A stretch of DNA of 60,953 nucleotides from Hyphomicrobiales bacterium. GTDB lineage: Bacteria > Pseudomonadota > Alphaproteobacteria > Rhizobiales > Rhizobiaceae. The notes under the pieces were generated by a model. The model was not told where the DNA came from. It searched no databases and saw nothing but the letters and a program-made list of their open reading frames with translations. The stretch is taken from NCBI GenBank assembly GCA_900468805.1, contig UEIF01000045.1, positions 1 through 60,953 of the forward strand, written 5' to 3'. A program made the position numbers and the translations under genes. Positions 1 to 9,099 of the stretch are shown piece by piece; within the stretch, counting starts at the first letter, position 1; each line of letters begins with the position of its first letter.

Positions 1-263
1 GCGAAATGGGGGGCACTCCACCCCCTCAGCACGGCTAGCCGAGATACAGACGATGACCGGCGCGGAATTCATCGAGATCATAGAGGCCGAAGCCCAAATT
101 TCGGCACATTGACGGTCTTTGGATGTCACATTATTTTAAGAGACTCTAATATGCTCACGTGCTTAACTTCCTCGGTATGATTCGTGTCGGCGGACCACGC
201 GGGGGCTTGTCTCACTATTGATTAGCGCGGCGAGGCCCCATCATGGCACCGTAGGGAGGCATC
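1..263. other. Left-edge region without an intact gene
   Basis: No complete gene is seen. On the minus strand, a frame running from about 116 to 39 encodes a short C-terminus-like peptide (NLGFGLYDLDEFRAGHRLYL) ending in TAG; it could be the tail of a broken gene. The A+T-rich part around 125-175 is the likeliest place for the promoter of the membrane-protein gene that starts at 264, but no convincing -35/-10 pair was recognised. A short G5/C5 inverted repeat lies at 9-25 and has no T-tract. Confidence 0.4.
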
Positions 264-1640
264 GTGACCGATCAGACCATTTCCATCTCCTATCCCTCCG
301 CTGCCATCTGGGACTGGTATCGACGAGGTGGAGACATCATCGTTTATCTTGCCATCTCCCTCGGCATGGCACTCTTTATTGGCCAGGAACGGATCATATC
401 TCGAGGTGATGTCGCTTACTGGCTTCTGGTTGGCCCCGGACTAGTCATGCCTCTGCTCCGCCTGCGACAGACATTGGAGAACCTCCTCCTGGGCACAGCG
501 CGACCCATTGCTGCCTTTGGCATCCTGAGCGGCATTTGGTTCATTACACAACGAGATTTCTCAGCAATTCCTCCAATGTTCCTCATCGTGTGGGTCGCCG
601 GATGGGCCTGTCGTCCTGAAGCTCGCATAAGCGCAAGAACACTCTGCGCGCTGGCGTTGGTCTTTTACGCCGTGGGGATTTCGGCATTCCTAACGCAGGA
701 AGGCTATGAGCAGCATCCGTGGCTTGAGCAGCGTCTTGAGCAGCCGGTGGCTGCGGATAGCCCTGGGGGTGACGTAGAACTCGCCTTACCCGAGCAAGAC
801 CGCGACGGATTGAACATCAACGCTTGGGGCATATTGCCGGGTCAGACGGCGACAGCCTTCCAGCCCTGGCGCGTTTCCGCGACGCCGAACATCGCCACTT
901 CCGGAATATTCTCGCTTATGGTGCTGCTCATTCTTGTCCGTCACTTCAAGCCAAAACCGTTGGAAGCCGCGACCGCCGTTGCTACGATCTATTTTTCTCT
1001 GCTCTCCTTTGTCAGAGCGGTATTTATCAGCACGGCGCTCTTCGGGGCAACACTCGGCATCATGGCGTTGTTGCCAAAAAGGCCGGGTCTGCGCGTCGCG
1101 GCGGCCCTATTTATGACAGTCGGTTTGACGCTGCTCGTCGCGTTCTCTCCCTTCCTGCTCTACTCGCTGCAGGACTGGGGTATCGTGTCTCGCATGTTCC
1201 TGCGGGGACATACAGGAATGTCCGTTGCAGACATCTATCGCCAAATGTACCGACCGTGGCTCTGGGGTGAGCATATGAAGTTATTCTGGAGCAGCCCCTA
1301 TCTGATGGGTCAAGGCAGCGAATTAGCGGCTAGCGCGCTCAAGAACATCATCAACGCTGGGCAGATGCGATCGGACTCCGTTTCGTTCCTCACCCGAATG
1401 GTGGCGACATACGGCATCCCCGCTTTCGGGATTATCATCTTCCTGATCGAGCGGTGCTATCGCCACGCTAAGGACAACGACATTTGGGCTGTCGCAGTCC
1501 TGTCCGTAATGGTGTGGCTGATGATGAGTTGGGGCAGTATCTTCCATCCCAGCAACGGCATGTTCGCCCTTGCCTTCCTTCTCATCGGTAACGGGTCTCA
1601 AGCCTTCTTACGCAGTAAAACAAGCGGAGACGAAGAATAA
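264..1640 (+). CDS. Probable polysaccharide polymerase (Wzy-like), copy 1
   Basis: Integral inner-membrane protein of 458 residues. Hydrophobic segments begin at about residue 24 and continue to the C-terminus, interrupted by a hydrophilic loop at about 150-205 that should face the periplasm. This topology, and its place beside Wzx and sugar genes, suggest an O-antigen or capsule polymerase. It is a diverged paralogue of the protein at 24792-26201; shared blocks include GQERI (residues 40-44), RLRQT-ENL, NINAWGILPGQTA and PNIATSG. The start is GTG at 264 behind AGGGAGG. It is convergent with the long minus-strand operon. The Wzy call is inferred from topology and context, because polymerases share little sequence; a ligase or another membrane transferase remains possible. 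Confidence 0.62.
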   Translation: MTDQTISISYPSAAIWDWYRRGGDIIVYLAISLGMALFIGQERIISRGDVAYWLLVGPGLVMPLLRLRQTLENLLLGTARPIAAFGILSGIWFITQRDFSAIPPMFLIVWVAGWACRPEARISARTLCALALVFYAVGISAFLTQEGYEQHPWLEQRLEQPVAADSPGGDVELALPEQDRDGLNINAWGILPGQTATAFQPWRVSATPNIATSGIFSLMVLLILVRHFKPKPLEAATAVATIYFSLLSFVRAVFISTALFGATLGIMALLPKRPGLRVAAALFMTVGLTLLVAFSPFLLYSLQDWGIVSRMFLRGHTGMSVADIYRQMYRPWLWGEHMKLFWSSPYLMGQGSELAASALKNIINAGQMRSDSVSFLTRMVATYGIPAFGIIIFLIERCYRHAKDNDIWAVAVLSVMVWLMMSWGSIFHPSNGMFALAFLLIGNGSQAFLRSKTSGDEE

Positions 1641-1677
1641 CACCACTAAGCACAGTGTTTTAGGGGTAGAGGGCCAG

Positions 1678-2913
1678 TTAAGGCTTGTTGAGCTTAACGA
1701 GGCGCAACCTCTCCAAGAGTATGCTCAACTCGTCGATACGATTATCTCTGTTGAAGTCCTTTTCGCTTAGCTCCAACCCATTCCGACCCATCTGCAGACG
1801 GTCTTGTTGATCCATATTTATCATTTCGAGGACGGTCTTCGCTAACGCAGCCCCACTACCCGCAGGAGCAACGAGGCCCGCATTGGCCCGGCTTATGACA
1901 TCAGCACCCTCCCCATCAAGCATAGCGAGGACGGGTAAACCCTCGGCGAAATATGATTGCAATTTGCCAGGAATTGTCATCGAGAAAATCGGTTCCGCCT
2001 TCAGCGAAACGAGCAGGGCATCCGCATGCATATAGAACGATCGCATGCGCTCAAGCGGAAAGCGACCAGGAAGCAAAACGCTGTTATCTAATTTGCGGCG
2101 TTTGACTTCATCTCGAACCCATGGCGCCATTCTTCCATCACCGACGATGATCCACCGAAGTCTCTCGTCGTGCTTCAAAATTTCTGCTGCATCAAGAACA
2201 GCACCAAAGTCCTGAGCCTCCCCAATGTTACCTGTGAAGACAATGGAGAACTTTTCACTGTCTGTGGGAACCTCGGGCGCTGGTTTCTCGTCAATATCGC
2301 GGTCAACTTTATCGGCCCAACTTGGAAAATAGGCTATTTTCTCGGGAGACTGGAGAAATCGAACTATTTCCGGAATAAAGCTTCGTGACTGGGCGAGGAT
2401 CAAATCGGATCGATCATAGATAAACTTTACGATCTTGCCGACCTGCTTCAAAACCAATTTAGAGCGAACAACGCCGGTGGCCTCCAAGCTCTCAGGCCAC
2501 AGATCCAAAACCCAAAAAGCAACCGGTGCTTTTTTCAACCAGCGCAGAACTATTGCGGGAAAGCCGACAGAAATAGGCGACGGTTCGAAGACGAATATTG
2601 CGTCGAACTTCCTGCCCCGCAGCTTGAACGCGCCAAAGAGCGAGCCACAAAGCGCGAAGCTTGCATAGTTCAATAGCAAAGTGATCGCCCGCGCGCCCCT
2701 TGCTAACATAGGCACCCTGACAATCGGGATCCCGTTATAGCTAGCGAATGCGGATGGATCCTGCAGATATTCTGGAAAGATTTTGCCGGAGGGATAGTTG
2801 GGTTTTCCAGTCAGCACGGTGACCTCATGCCCCCGGTCAACGAGGCCAGTCACAAGATCGTTGATCCTAAACCCTTCCGGCCAGAAATACTGTGTGACGA
2901 CGAGGATCTTCAC
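1678..2913 (-). CDS. wbuB: Glycosyltransferase family 4, WbuB-like (L-FucNAc transferase)
   Basis: GT-B fold transferase of 411 residues. The N-terminus MKILVVTQYFWPEG and the block DLWPES (residues 137-142) are typical of the WbuB/WbjE group, which moves N-acetyl-L-fucosamine from UDP onto the lipid-linked intermediate at the cytoplasmic face of the membrane. The gene directly follows the fnlA-B-C homologues, the same order as in E. coli O26-type clusters, which supports L-FucNAc as donor. I prefer the GTG at 2913 because it gives the family N-terminus 10 bases after the fnlC stop; an ATG at 2949 would overlap fnlC. It is the last gene of the leftward operon. Confidence 0.78.
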   Translation of the reverse strand: MKILVVTQYFWPEGFRINDLVTGLVDRGHEVTVLTGKPNYPSGKIFPEYLQDPSAFASYNGIPIVRVPMLARGARAITLLLNYASFALCGSLFGAFKLRGRKFDAIFVFEPSPISVGFPAIVLRWLKKAPVAFWVLDLWPESLEATGVVRSKLVLKQVGKIVKFIYDRSDLILAQSRSFIPEIVRFLQSPEKIAYFPSWADKVDRDIDEKPAPEVPTDSEKFSIVFTGNIGEAQDFGAVLDAAEILKHDERLRWIIVGDGRMAPWVRDEVKRRKLDNSVLLPGRFPLERMRSFYMHADALLVSLKAEPIFSMTIPGKLQSYFAEGLPVLAMLDGEGADVISRANAGLVAPAGSGAALAKTVLEMINMDQQDRLQMGRNGLELSEKDFNRDNRIDELSILLERLRLVKLNKP

Positions 2914-2923
2914 AGCGGTCCGG

Positions 2924-4063
2924 CTACTCAGCCGTACGCCAGACGACACGATTCACGTAATCCGTATAGCTATAGATGATCCTGACAACCTTGTCGGCGA
3001 CATTTGGCATGCTGTAGTCAGACACAAGTCTGAACGCCCGATGTGTGGACGAGTGCTGTGCTTCAACCACATCGAGCGCCTGCAGAATTCGAGTTTGCGA
3101 CAGCCCCGTCATAACAACCGCTGTCTCTTCCATTCCTTCAGGCCGCTCATGCGCCTCGCGGATATTCAACGCGGGAAAATTGAGAATTGATGCCTCTTCA
3201 GTGATTGTGCCGCTATCAGACAACACGACGCGCGCATTCTGCTGAAGGTTGACGTAGTCAAAAAAGCCGAGTGGCTTTGATATGTTGATCAGAGGGTGAA
3301 ACGGGAGTCCGGCCGCGTCAAGGCGCTTTCGCGTTCGTGGATGGGCGGAGACAATCAACGGTATGGCATAGCGCTCCGCAACGGCATTCAAGGCTTCAAC
3401 CAGTTTTTTAAAACTGACTTCGGGCTCAATATTTTCCTCTCTGTGAGCACTCACCACAAAATATCGCCGCGGCTCCAGTCCAAAGCGGCTCAAGACATCA
3501 GATTTTTCGATTGAAGGCATGTAATGATTGAGAACTTCATACATCGGGCTGCCCGTCTTTATAACACGATCTGGCGGCAAGCCCTCGCGCAGCAAGTATT
3601 CGCGCGCGATGGTCGAGTAGGTCAGATTGATATCGGCTGTATGATCAACAATCTTGCGGTTGATCTCCTCGGGTACGCGCTGATCAAAGCATCGATTCCC
3701 GGCCTCCATGTGGAAAATCGGGATCTTTCGCCTTTTTGCAGCAATCACGGACAGACAACTATTGGTATCCCCTAATACCAACAGGGCTTCGGGCCGGACA
3801 GTGTCCAGGACATCATCGCAGGTAGCGATAATCTTTCCAATGGCCTCGGCCGCGTTCTTTCCTGCTGCGTTCAAGAAATGGTCTGGCTTGCGAACACCGA
3901 GATCGTTGAAGAATATCTCGTTCAATTCGTAGTCGTAGTTTTGCCCAGTATGGACGAGTATATGATCACAGTGTTCGTCCAATTTGGCGATGACGCGCGA
4001 CAACCGGATAATTTCGGGTCTTGTCCCTACAACCGTCAGAACTCTCAATTTTTTCTCTGGCAT
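2924..4063 (-). CDS. fnlC: UDP-sugar C2 epimerase, FnlC/WbjD type
   Basis: Cytoplasmic non-hydrolysing 2-epimerase of the WecB fold, 379 residues. GTRPE is at residues 13-17, HMEAGNRCFDQRVPEE mid-protein and SDSGTITEEA near the C-terminus, all family signatures. By context it performs the last step of UDP-N-acetyl-L-fucosamine synthesis, epimerising UDP-2-acetamido-2,6-dideoxy-L-talose at C2. It begins one base after the fnlB stop, and the transferase gene follows. The related WbpI (UDP-GlcNAc3NAcA 2-epimerase) shares the fold and cannot be excluded on sequence alone, but direct linkage to fnlB and fnlA favours the fucosamine role. Confidence 0.85.
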   Translation of the reverse strand: MPEKKLRVLTVVGTRPEIIRLSRVIAKLDEHCDHILVHTGQNYDYELNEIFFNDLGVRKPDHFLNAAGKNAAEAIGKIIATCDDVLDTVRPEALLVLGDTNSCLSVIAAKRRKIPIFHMEAGNRCFDQRVPEEINRKIVDHTADINLTYSTIAREYLLREGLPPDRVIKTGSPMYEVLNHYMPSIEKSDVLSRFGLEPRRYFVVSAHREENIEPEVSFKKLVEALNAVAERYAIPLIVSAHPRTRKRLDAAGLPFHPLINISKPLGFFDYVNLQQNARVVLSDSGTITEEASILNFPALNIREAHERPEGMEETAVVMTGLSQTRILQALDVVEAQHSSTHRAFRLVSDYSMPNVADKVVRIIYSYTDYVNRVVWRTAE

Positions 4064-4064
4064 T

Positions 4065-5174
4065 TCAGACCTGCTTGACGATTGTATCTGGCTTTTGCGG
4101 ATCGAAGGTTTCGTTCGCCCACAATAGGACGATCATTGTGTCTCTGCCGACATTGGTAATGTCGTGTGCCCAGCCTGGGACAGTCTCGACAACACGAGGA
4201 GTGCTGCCGTCAGCGAAAAGCTCCGCCGTCTCATTGCTCAAGACGTGGCGGAACCGAAACTGAGCCTTGCCTTGGACAACAAGAAACTTCTCATTCTTTG
4301 TATGATGGTAGTGTCCGCCGCGCGTCACGCCAGGATGGGCCGTAAAGAATGAAAACTGCCCAGCATTTTCCGTTCGGAGCATTTCCGCAAATTCGCCCCG
4401 CGGATCTCGGTGAGTGACGAGATCATACGCGAAATGCTCCGGCTTCATGAATGAAAGGAACGTGGCATAAAGAGCTCGCTGTAGCCCGTTGCCAACCCCG
4501 CCGGGGGTCAGTGTCTCTCGACTGGCCTTGAACCCCTCCAGCTGTTCTGCCAGTTTGCCTACGGTTGTCGAATAAACTGGCTCAACAGTCGGGTATTCGC
4601 TTGTACGCAGACCGTTCTCCAAGCGATCGATGAAGTCTGCAACCAAATCATCGATGTAGACTAGATGGATGACTGCTTCAGGATCGTGGATCGCAATCGG
4701 TTCGCCGTTAATAATGTTGTGACAGAATGTCGCCACGACAGAATTGTACGCGGGCCGGCTCCATTTGCCAAAGACGTTTGGCAGACGATAGATTGCGTAT
4801 CTCCCACCCGATCTGCTAGCGTAAGCACGAATGACCTCTTCTGCGTCGTGCTTGCTGCGTCCGTAAGGGTTGTCCCTTGTGGCCTGGATCGATGAGGTAT
4901 AGATGACCGGAATTGCGGTTTCGAGGGACTCGAGCGCTTGGCACAGACGCTCGGTCATACCGACATTGCCGCTCTCGAATTCAGTATTATCCACCGGCCG
5001 GTTGACGCCGGCGCAGTGAAAAACCATAGACGTCCCATCGAGCACGCTTGCCATTTTTGCAACATCATGATTTCGAGCGAGCTCTCTGACGCCGAAGCCG
5101 CGTTCTCGAAGCCGCACAGCCAGATTTGCGCCGATAAAGCCGTTTGCACCAGTGATGGTAACTGTCTTGCTCAT
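4065..5174 (-). CDS. fnlB: NAD-dependent sugar reductase with cupin domain, FnlB/WbjC type
   Basis: Two-domain protein of 369 residues. The N-terminal extended-SDR domain has the Rossmann motif TGANGFIG (residues 8-15) and a YGRSK catalytic block. The C-terminal part from about residue 250 is a cupin, with HPGVTRGGHYHHTKNEKF giving the histidine cluster. This fusion is characteristic of WbjC/Cap5F/FnlB, which makes the UDP-L-talosamine derivative from the product of FnlA: the cupin domain epimerises at C3 and the SDR domain reduces at C4. Its ATG overlaps the fnlA stop by 4 bases, so the two are translationally coupled. Confidence 0.9.
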   Translation of the reverse strand: MSKTVTITGANGFIGANLAVRLRERGFGVRELARNHDVAKMASVLDGTSMVFHCAGVNRPVDNTEFESGNVGMTERLCQALESLETAIPVIYTSSIQATRDNPYGRSKHDAEEVIRAYASRSGGRYAIYRLPNVFGKWSRPAYNSVVATFCHNIINGEPIAIHDPEAVIHLVYIDDLVADFIDRLENGLRTSEYPTVEPVYSTTVGKLAEQLEGFKASRETLTPGGVGNGLQRALYATFLSFMKPEHFAYDLVTHRDPRGEFAEMLRTENAGQFSFFTAHPGVTRGGHYHHTKNEKFLVVQGKAQFRFRHVLSNETAELFADGSTPRVVETVPGWAHDITNVGRDTMIVLLWANETFDPQKPDTIVKQV

Positions 5175-6202
5175 ACATCAAACCTTACCGGTTTGCCTGC
5201 CCGCATCTGTTCGACGAAGCTGAGCTTATGCAACAGCTTGATCATGCCGTCGACATCCAACCGTGTCGTCGTGTGTGAATTGTAATCCTGGCTTTCGGAA
5301 ATCTTCGCCTCTCCTTCTTCGACATATTTCGCGTAGTTCAGATCCCGAAGGTCGGGTACGACGCGAAAATAATCGCCAAGATCCTCCGCTGAGGCCATCT
5401 CTTCAGCGCTTAGAAGCGTTTCATAGAGTTTCTCGCCGTGGCGAGTTCCCATGACATGCACGGGATAGGACTGCATATTCATAATCGCCCTGATAGCCTC
5501 CGCGAGTACCTCAATCGTGGCTGCCGGGGCTTTCTGGACGAAGATATCACCGTTGGCGCCACGCTCGAATGCATAGAGAACAAGATCAATGGCATCATCA
5601 AGCGTCATCATAAACCGCGTCATCGCGGGGTTCGTGATCGTCAGCGGCTTTCCTGCCAAGATCTGCTCGACAAAAAGCGGAATAACCGATCCGCGCGACG
5701 CCATGACATTGCCATAACGAGTACCGCAGATGACAGTGCCGTTGTTGAGATTTCTCGACTTGGCAACCATGACCTTTTCCATCAATGCCTTGGAAATTCC
5801 CATGGCGTTAATCGGATAGACCGCCTTGTCCGTGCTCAGGCAGACGACACGCTTGACGCCGTTGGTGATTGCAGCCTCCAGCACATTTTCGGTGCCAAGC
5901 ACATTCGTCTTGACCGCTTCAAGCGGATGAAACTCACAGGATGGAACCTGCTTCAGCGCTGCTGCGTGAAAGATGTAATCGACGCCGCGCGTGGCGTTTA
6001 GAACACTTGAATAATCGCGCACATCGCCAATGTAGAACTTCAGCTTGTCATTGTTGAAGGCCTTGCGAACATCATCCTGCTTTTTCTCATCACGGCTGAA
6101 TATGCGAATCTCGCGTATTTCGCTGTCCAGGAAACGGCGCATCACTGCATGGCCGAACGAACCAGTGCCACCGGTGATCAGGAGACAAGCGTCTGTAAAC
6201 AT
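5171..6202 (-). CDS. fnlA: UDP-GlcNAc 4,6-dehydratase / 5-epimerase, FnlA/WbjB/CapE type
   Basis: Short-chain dehydrogenase of the FlaA1/CapE group, 343 residues. Visible signatures are LLITGGTGSFGHAV at the N-terminus, FSRDEKKQDD, and STDKAVYPINAMGISK, the catalytic block. In the family it dehydrates UDP-GlcNAc and inverts C5 to open the UDP-L-FucNAc pathway in the cytosol. I chose ATG 6202, which gives MFTDACLLITGG as in relatives and has AGAAGAG upstream; a longer reading to 6253 would run into the preceding transferase gene. It is first of the coupled fnlA-fnlB-fnlC-wbuB set. Confidence 0.9.
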   Translation of the reverse strand: MFTDACLLITGGTGSFGHAVMRRFLDSEIREIRIFSRDEKKQDDVRKAFNNDKLKFYIGDVRDYSSVLNATRGVDYIFHAAALKQVPSCEFHPLEAVKTNVLGTENVLEAAITNGVKRVVCLSTDKAVYPINAMGISKALMEKVMVAKSRNLNNGTVICGTRYGNVMASRGSVIPLFVEQILAGKPLTITNPAMTRFMMTLDDAIDLVLYAFERGANGDIFVQKAPAATIEVLAEAIRAIMNMQSYPVHVMGTRHGEKLYETLLSAEEMASAEDLGDYFRVVPDLRDLNYAKYVEEGEAKISESQDYNSHTTTRLDVDGMIKLLHKLSFVEQMRAGKPVRFDV

Positions 6203-6215
6203 CTCTTCTACTTCT

Positions 6216-7424
6216 CTATCTAGACAATCCAAGGCATCGACGAAATACCGCATATAACTTCATAGCATTTTGATCCACGCTGAAATTGCTCTTGGCAAGC
6301 TCAAAGGCAGCCAAACCCATTCTTCTAGACCGCTCACGATCGTTCGCGAGAGTATCGATCGCATCCGCAAGCCTTTTGGGATCATGTGGCGGAACAGCCA
6401 ATCCCGTTTCGCCATCGATGAGAGTATCCTTGGTTGGATTTGTCACTGCAACAATGCTGGGAATAGCGGAAAATGCGGCTTCGAATACGGGGCGGCCTGG
6501 CGCGTTATAGTGCGATGGAAAACACAACACATCCATGGAACGATAAGCTTGAGCGATATCCGACATGAAACCGACCAGGTGAAAATCCTTGGCCAAATTG
6601 TAGCTTTGCAGTCGCTCCTCCACCTCTGCCCTGATATTCTGATTAATTCCAAGAAGGCTGAGGATACGTGCACGCAATGTTTTTGAGGAGCGGGCGTCGT
6701 CACCGATAATGACGTATTCGACGTCGACGCCGCCGTCTTTTAGAATTCGCGCCGCCTCGACCAAGTCGAGGATACCCTTCACCTTCAAAAGGTTGCCAAC
6801 AAAGCCAACTTTCAGCGAGCCGGGGCGGGTCTTGGCCATAGCCGTTCTAAAAGCGGGATCGGGATCAGCAACTGGCTTCGGTGTGAAGGCGTTGTGAATA
6901 ACCTCTACGTCCAAGTCCGCGGGCAGGCTTTGACGAACCGTTTCGTCAATTGCAATGATAGCACTGGCATTCCGCCGCAAGAACGAATTCACCCACTTGG
7001 TGCGCCAGGAACGATCATTGCTTCGCGCCACAGAACGGACGTGGACCACGACCGGTACCTGATACAGTCGTTTTGCAAGCCACATCGGGAAAACACCGGT
7101 GAACTCGTTGATGTGGATCAGATCGATGTCCGGCCATTGGCGATGAGCGCTCCTGATCGCAGCGATAGTTGCGGGAATGTTGAGAATTTCCCTCACGAGG
7201 ACAATCCATCTCGCGCCCCGATAGTACCCGTACTGCGTATTATCAAACTGACTTAGCCCACGGACAGCGATAACTTTCCCGATCTTGCTGAAAAACGGAA
7301 TGACGGTGCCACGGGGCGTGACGAAGTGCGGCTCGACAGACGACGGGAATGCCCTAACAGCCTCCGTGAGGCTGCGTGAGGCACCACCGAAGGTACCAAT
7401 CATATGGATGAAGAGGATTTTCAC
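6216..7424 (-). CDS. Glycosyltransferase family 4
   Basis: GT-B transferase of 402 residues with a GT4 C-terminal half: VGFVGNLLKVKGILDLVEAA, then VGFMSDIAQAYRSMDVLCFPS, and the E-x7-E region around GRPVFEAAFSAIPSIVA. The N-terminal FGGASRSL loop is the expected acceptor-side glycine motif. It should add one residue of the repeat unit at the cytoplasmic membrane face. Donor and acceptor cannot be read from the sequence. The start is GTG at 7424, 10 bases beyond the stop of the broken acyltransferase at 7435-7776, so the two probably once formed consecutive operon genes. Confidence 0.85.
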   Translation of the reverse strand: MKILFIHMIGTFGGASRSLTEAVRAFPSSVEPHFVTPRGTVIPFFSKIGKVIAVRGLSQFDNTQYGYYRGARWIVLVREILNIPATIAAIRSAHRQWPDIDLIHINEFTGVFPMWLAKRLYQVPVVVHVRSVARSNDRSWRTKWVNSFLRRNASAIIAIDETVRQSLPADLDVEVIHNAFTPKPVADPDPAFRTAMAKTRPGSLKVGFVGNLLKVKGILDLVEAARILKDGGVDVEYVIIGDDARSSKTLRARILSLLGINQNIRAEVEERLQSYNLAKDFHLVGFMSDIAQAYRSMDVLCFPSHYNAPGRPVFEAAFSAIPSIVAVTNPTKDTLIDGETGLAVPPHDPKRLADAIDTLANDRERSRRMGLAAFELAKSNFSVDQNAMKLYAVFRRCLGLSR

Positions 7425-7434
7425 GCCTGCCGTC

Positions 7435-7776
7435 CTATCGCTCCGTTGGAATCAATCCAGACTTCCGTAGCCGCTCTGTCATATAATCGATGAGCATGGT
7501 AGCGCCCTCCTGGCTGAGATGGTCCGTGTCAGTGTACAGCAATCGGTTGCGGGTATGAGTGATGCGGCGCCCGCTTTCCTTATTTCACAGAACACCGTCC
7601 GGACAGACTGCGAGAGAATTCGACCGGCCGTCAAACCTCTGGAGAAGGTCGTGTACCCTTCGGGTGCGATCAAGATATGCCTGCGGCGTCGTAGTGAGCG
7701 GCAATGCTGCTGTCGCAGTCAGTTTAAGCATTGTATGGGGCACGTTCCAGCCGACCTCCGGTACTAGCGCAATCTA
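7435..7776 (-). pseudogene. Truncated SGNH-type O-acyltransferase remnant
   Basis: Translating 7774 to 7435 on the minus strand gives a 112-codon fragment that reads like the C-terminal SGNH domain of OafA-type acyltransferases: LVPEVGWNVP, then AYLDRTRRVHDLLQRF, VCPDGVL, and LLYTDTDHLSQEGA carrying the Asp-x-x-His pair. A TGA at 7594-7592 interrupts the frame right after VCPDGVL, where relatives often have Cys, and a TAG at 7776-7774 closes it upstream. The membrane acyltransferase domain is entirely missing. An intact copy would O-acetylate a sugar of the polymer, so its loss implies a change in decoration. Confidence 0.72.
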
Positions 7777-7968
7777 GGTCACGACCAGTCCACTATCGGA
7801 AACTTTTTATCGTATTAAAAAGCGCGCCTGGAACTCGCCAGATTTGGTCGCGTTCATTTACTGGCGTTACCCCCTTCAGCATCTAGTGTCGAAATCCCGA
7901 TAACGACTGCGGCAACGGATATCGCCCGCAGACCGTCGATTTCAGGCCTATAGCGCATCGGAAACGGA
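7777..7968. other. Intergenic gap upstream of the decayed acyltransferase
   Basis: No reading frame with coding character is seen on either strand. It contains a short A+T-rich run near 7800-7822. It probably marks where the 5-prime part of the acyltransferase gene was deleted. Confidence 0.4.
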
Positions 7969-9075
7969 TCAGCCGATATATTGACGCGTCGCGTTCACCA
8001 TCTTCTTGGCAAACTCGAAGAAGCCATGACTATTTGGGTAATCTTCAAACGTCTTGCACGGAGCCTGCATCATCGCCTCGAAGCTTTCCTCCGACATGCC
8101 CAGCTTCTTGATTGTGTACTCCCTATCTTCCTCCAGCATGTGTTCCGGGTAGACGGGCTGCAGCATCGCCTCAATGGCTTCATCGCGAGTCATTTGTCCG
8201 GACAGTATTAGATTCGAGTAATGGGCCTTCCGTTTATCAATGCCGAATTTCCGCGGAAGAATATACGCTTGGTAGAAACGTGTATATATAGATTCATAAT
8301 GCTTCCCGCCATAGTATACCCAACCAAGATCACTCTCCAAAACTCTCATTGCCTTCTTCTTGTCATATTCAACGAAATTTAGGACGGAAACCATCCGTAT
8401 TTTTCTTAAGAAGACGTAGTAAAACAGATCCAAAAGCGAGAAATGAGGGTAATTGGTGAGTTTCGCACTACCAAACTCGCGATGGACACTCTTAACATAG
8501 CGCCAGTCAAAGTAGCCGTAGCCCCATTTTTGGGGAAGGATCGCCTCAGAGATTACATTCGTACCGGTGATAACGTGGCGTAGCCCGTATTTCGCGGCAA
8601 ATCTGTAAAGAAGCGCAAATATTGCGTGGTCGGTCGGCACCTCTCCGTCGGGCGTTGAGGCTTTGAGAAAGGACAGCTGCAGATCCTTAAAATCGTCCCA
8701 GTTGAGCACGTGTGTGTGCAGATCGATATCGAGGGTTTTGAGGGTCTTTTCGATATTGGCGACAGCAAGCTCTGAATTCCAGCCGTTGTCCAGGTGAACG
8801 GCCAACGGACGCAATCCAAGGTCCCTTACGAGCCAGGCGACATAGGTGCTATCGACGCCGCCGCTCACACCGATGACGCAATCATAGTCCTTGCCGGCAC
8901 CCGCCTGCTTGATCTCATTCACCAAGGCATTCAACCTGCTTTCGCGTTCCTCCACTGCGACGAGACGCGTCTTGGAGACGGTGTCATATCGATAGCAATG
9001 GTTGCAGACCCCATCCGCGTCAAACTTGATGTCGGGGTCGGTCGTGTCCATGATGCAACGCGTGCAAACGATCAT
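7969..9075 (-). CDS. wbpG: N-acetyl sugar amidotransferase, WbpG type (trio 1 ATPase)
   Basis: Cytoplasmic ATP-dependent enzyme of 368 residues, near the usual length of WbpG. The N-terminus has two Cys pairs (CTRC and CNHC) likely to bind zinc, then the PP-loop SGGVDS at residues 71-76, which adenylates the substrate. With HisH/HisF-type partners, WbpG-like proteins convert a sugar acetamido group to acetamidino using ammonia from glutamine. ATG 9075 is preferred because AGGAG lies about 10 bases upstream; GTG 9081 is too close to it. hisF and hisH homologues precede it in the same operon. The substrate is inferred to be the diacetamido-uronate made by the nearby wbp genes. Confidence 0.85.
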   Translation of the reverse strand: MIVCTRCIMDTTDPDIKFDADGVCNHCYRYDTVSKTRLVAVEERESRLNALVNEIKQAGAGKDYDCVIGVSGGVDSTYVAWLVRDLGLRPLAVHLDNGWNSELAVANIEKTLKTLDIDLHTHVLNWDDFKDLQLSFLKASTPDGEVPTDHAIFALLYRFAAKYGLRHVITGTNVISEAILPQKWGYGYFDWRYVKSVHREFGSAKLTNYPHFSLLDLFYYVFLRKIRMVSVLNFVEYDKKKAMRVLESDLGWVYYGGKHYESIYTRFYQAYILPRKFGIDKRKAHYSNLILSGQMTRDEAIEAMLQPVYPEHMLEEDREYTIKKLGMSEESFEAMMQAPCKTFEDYPNSHGFFEFAKKMVNATRQYIG

Positions 9076-9099
9076 CGGCACGGATCTCCTGAAAGCAGC

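Noticed and set aside
9..25. G5/C5 inverted repeat as a terminator
   Set aside because: The loop and arms are short and no T-tract follows on either strand.
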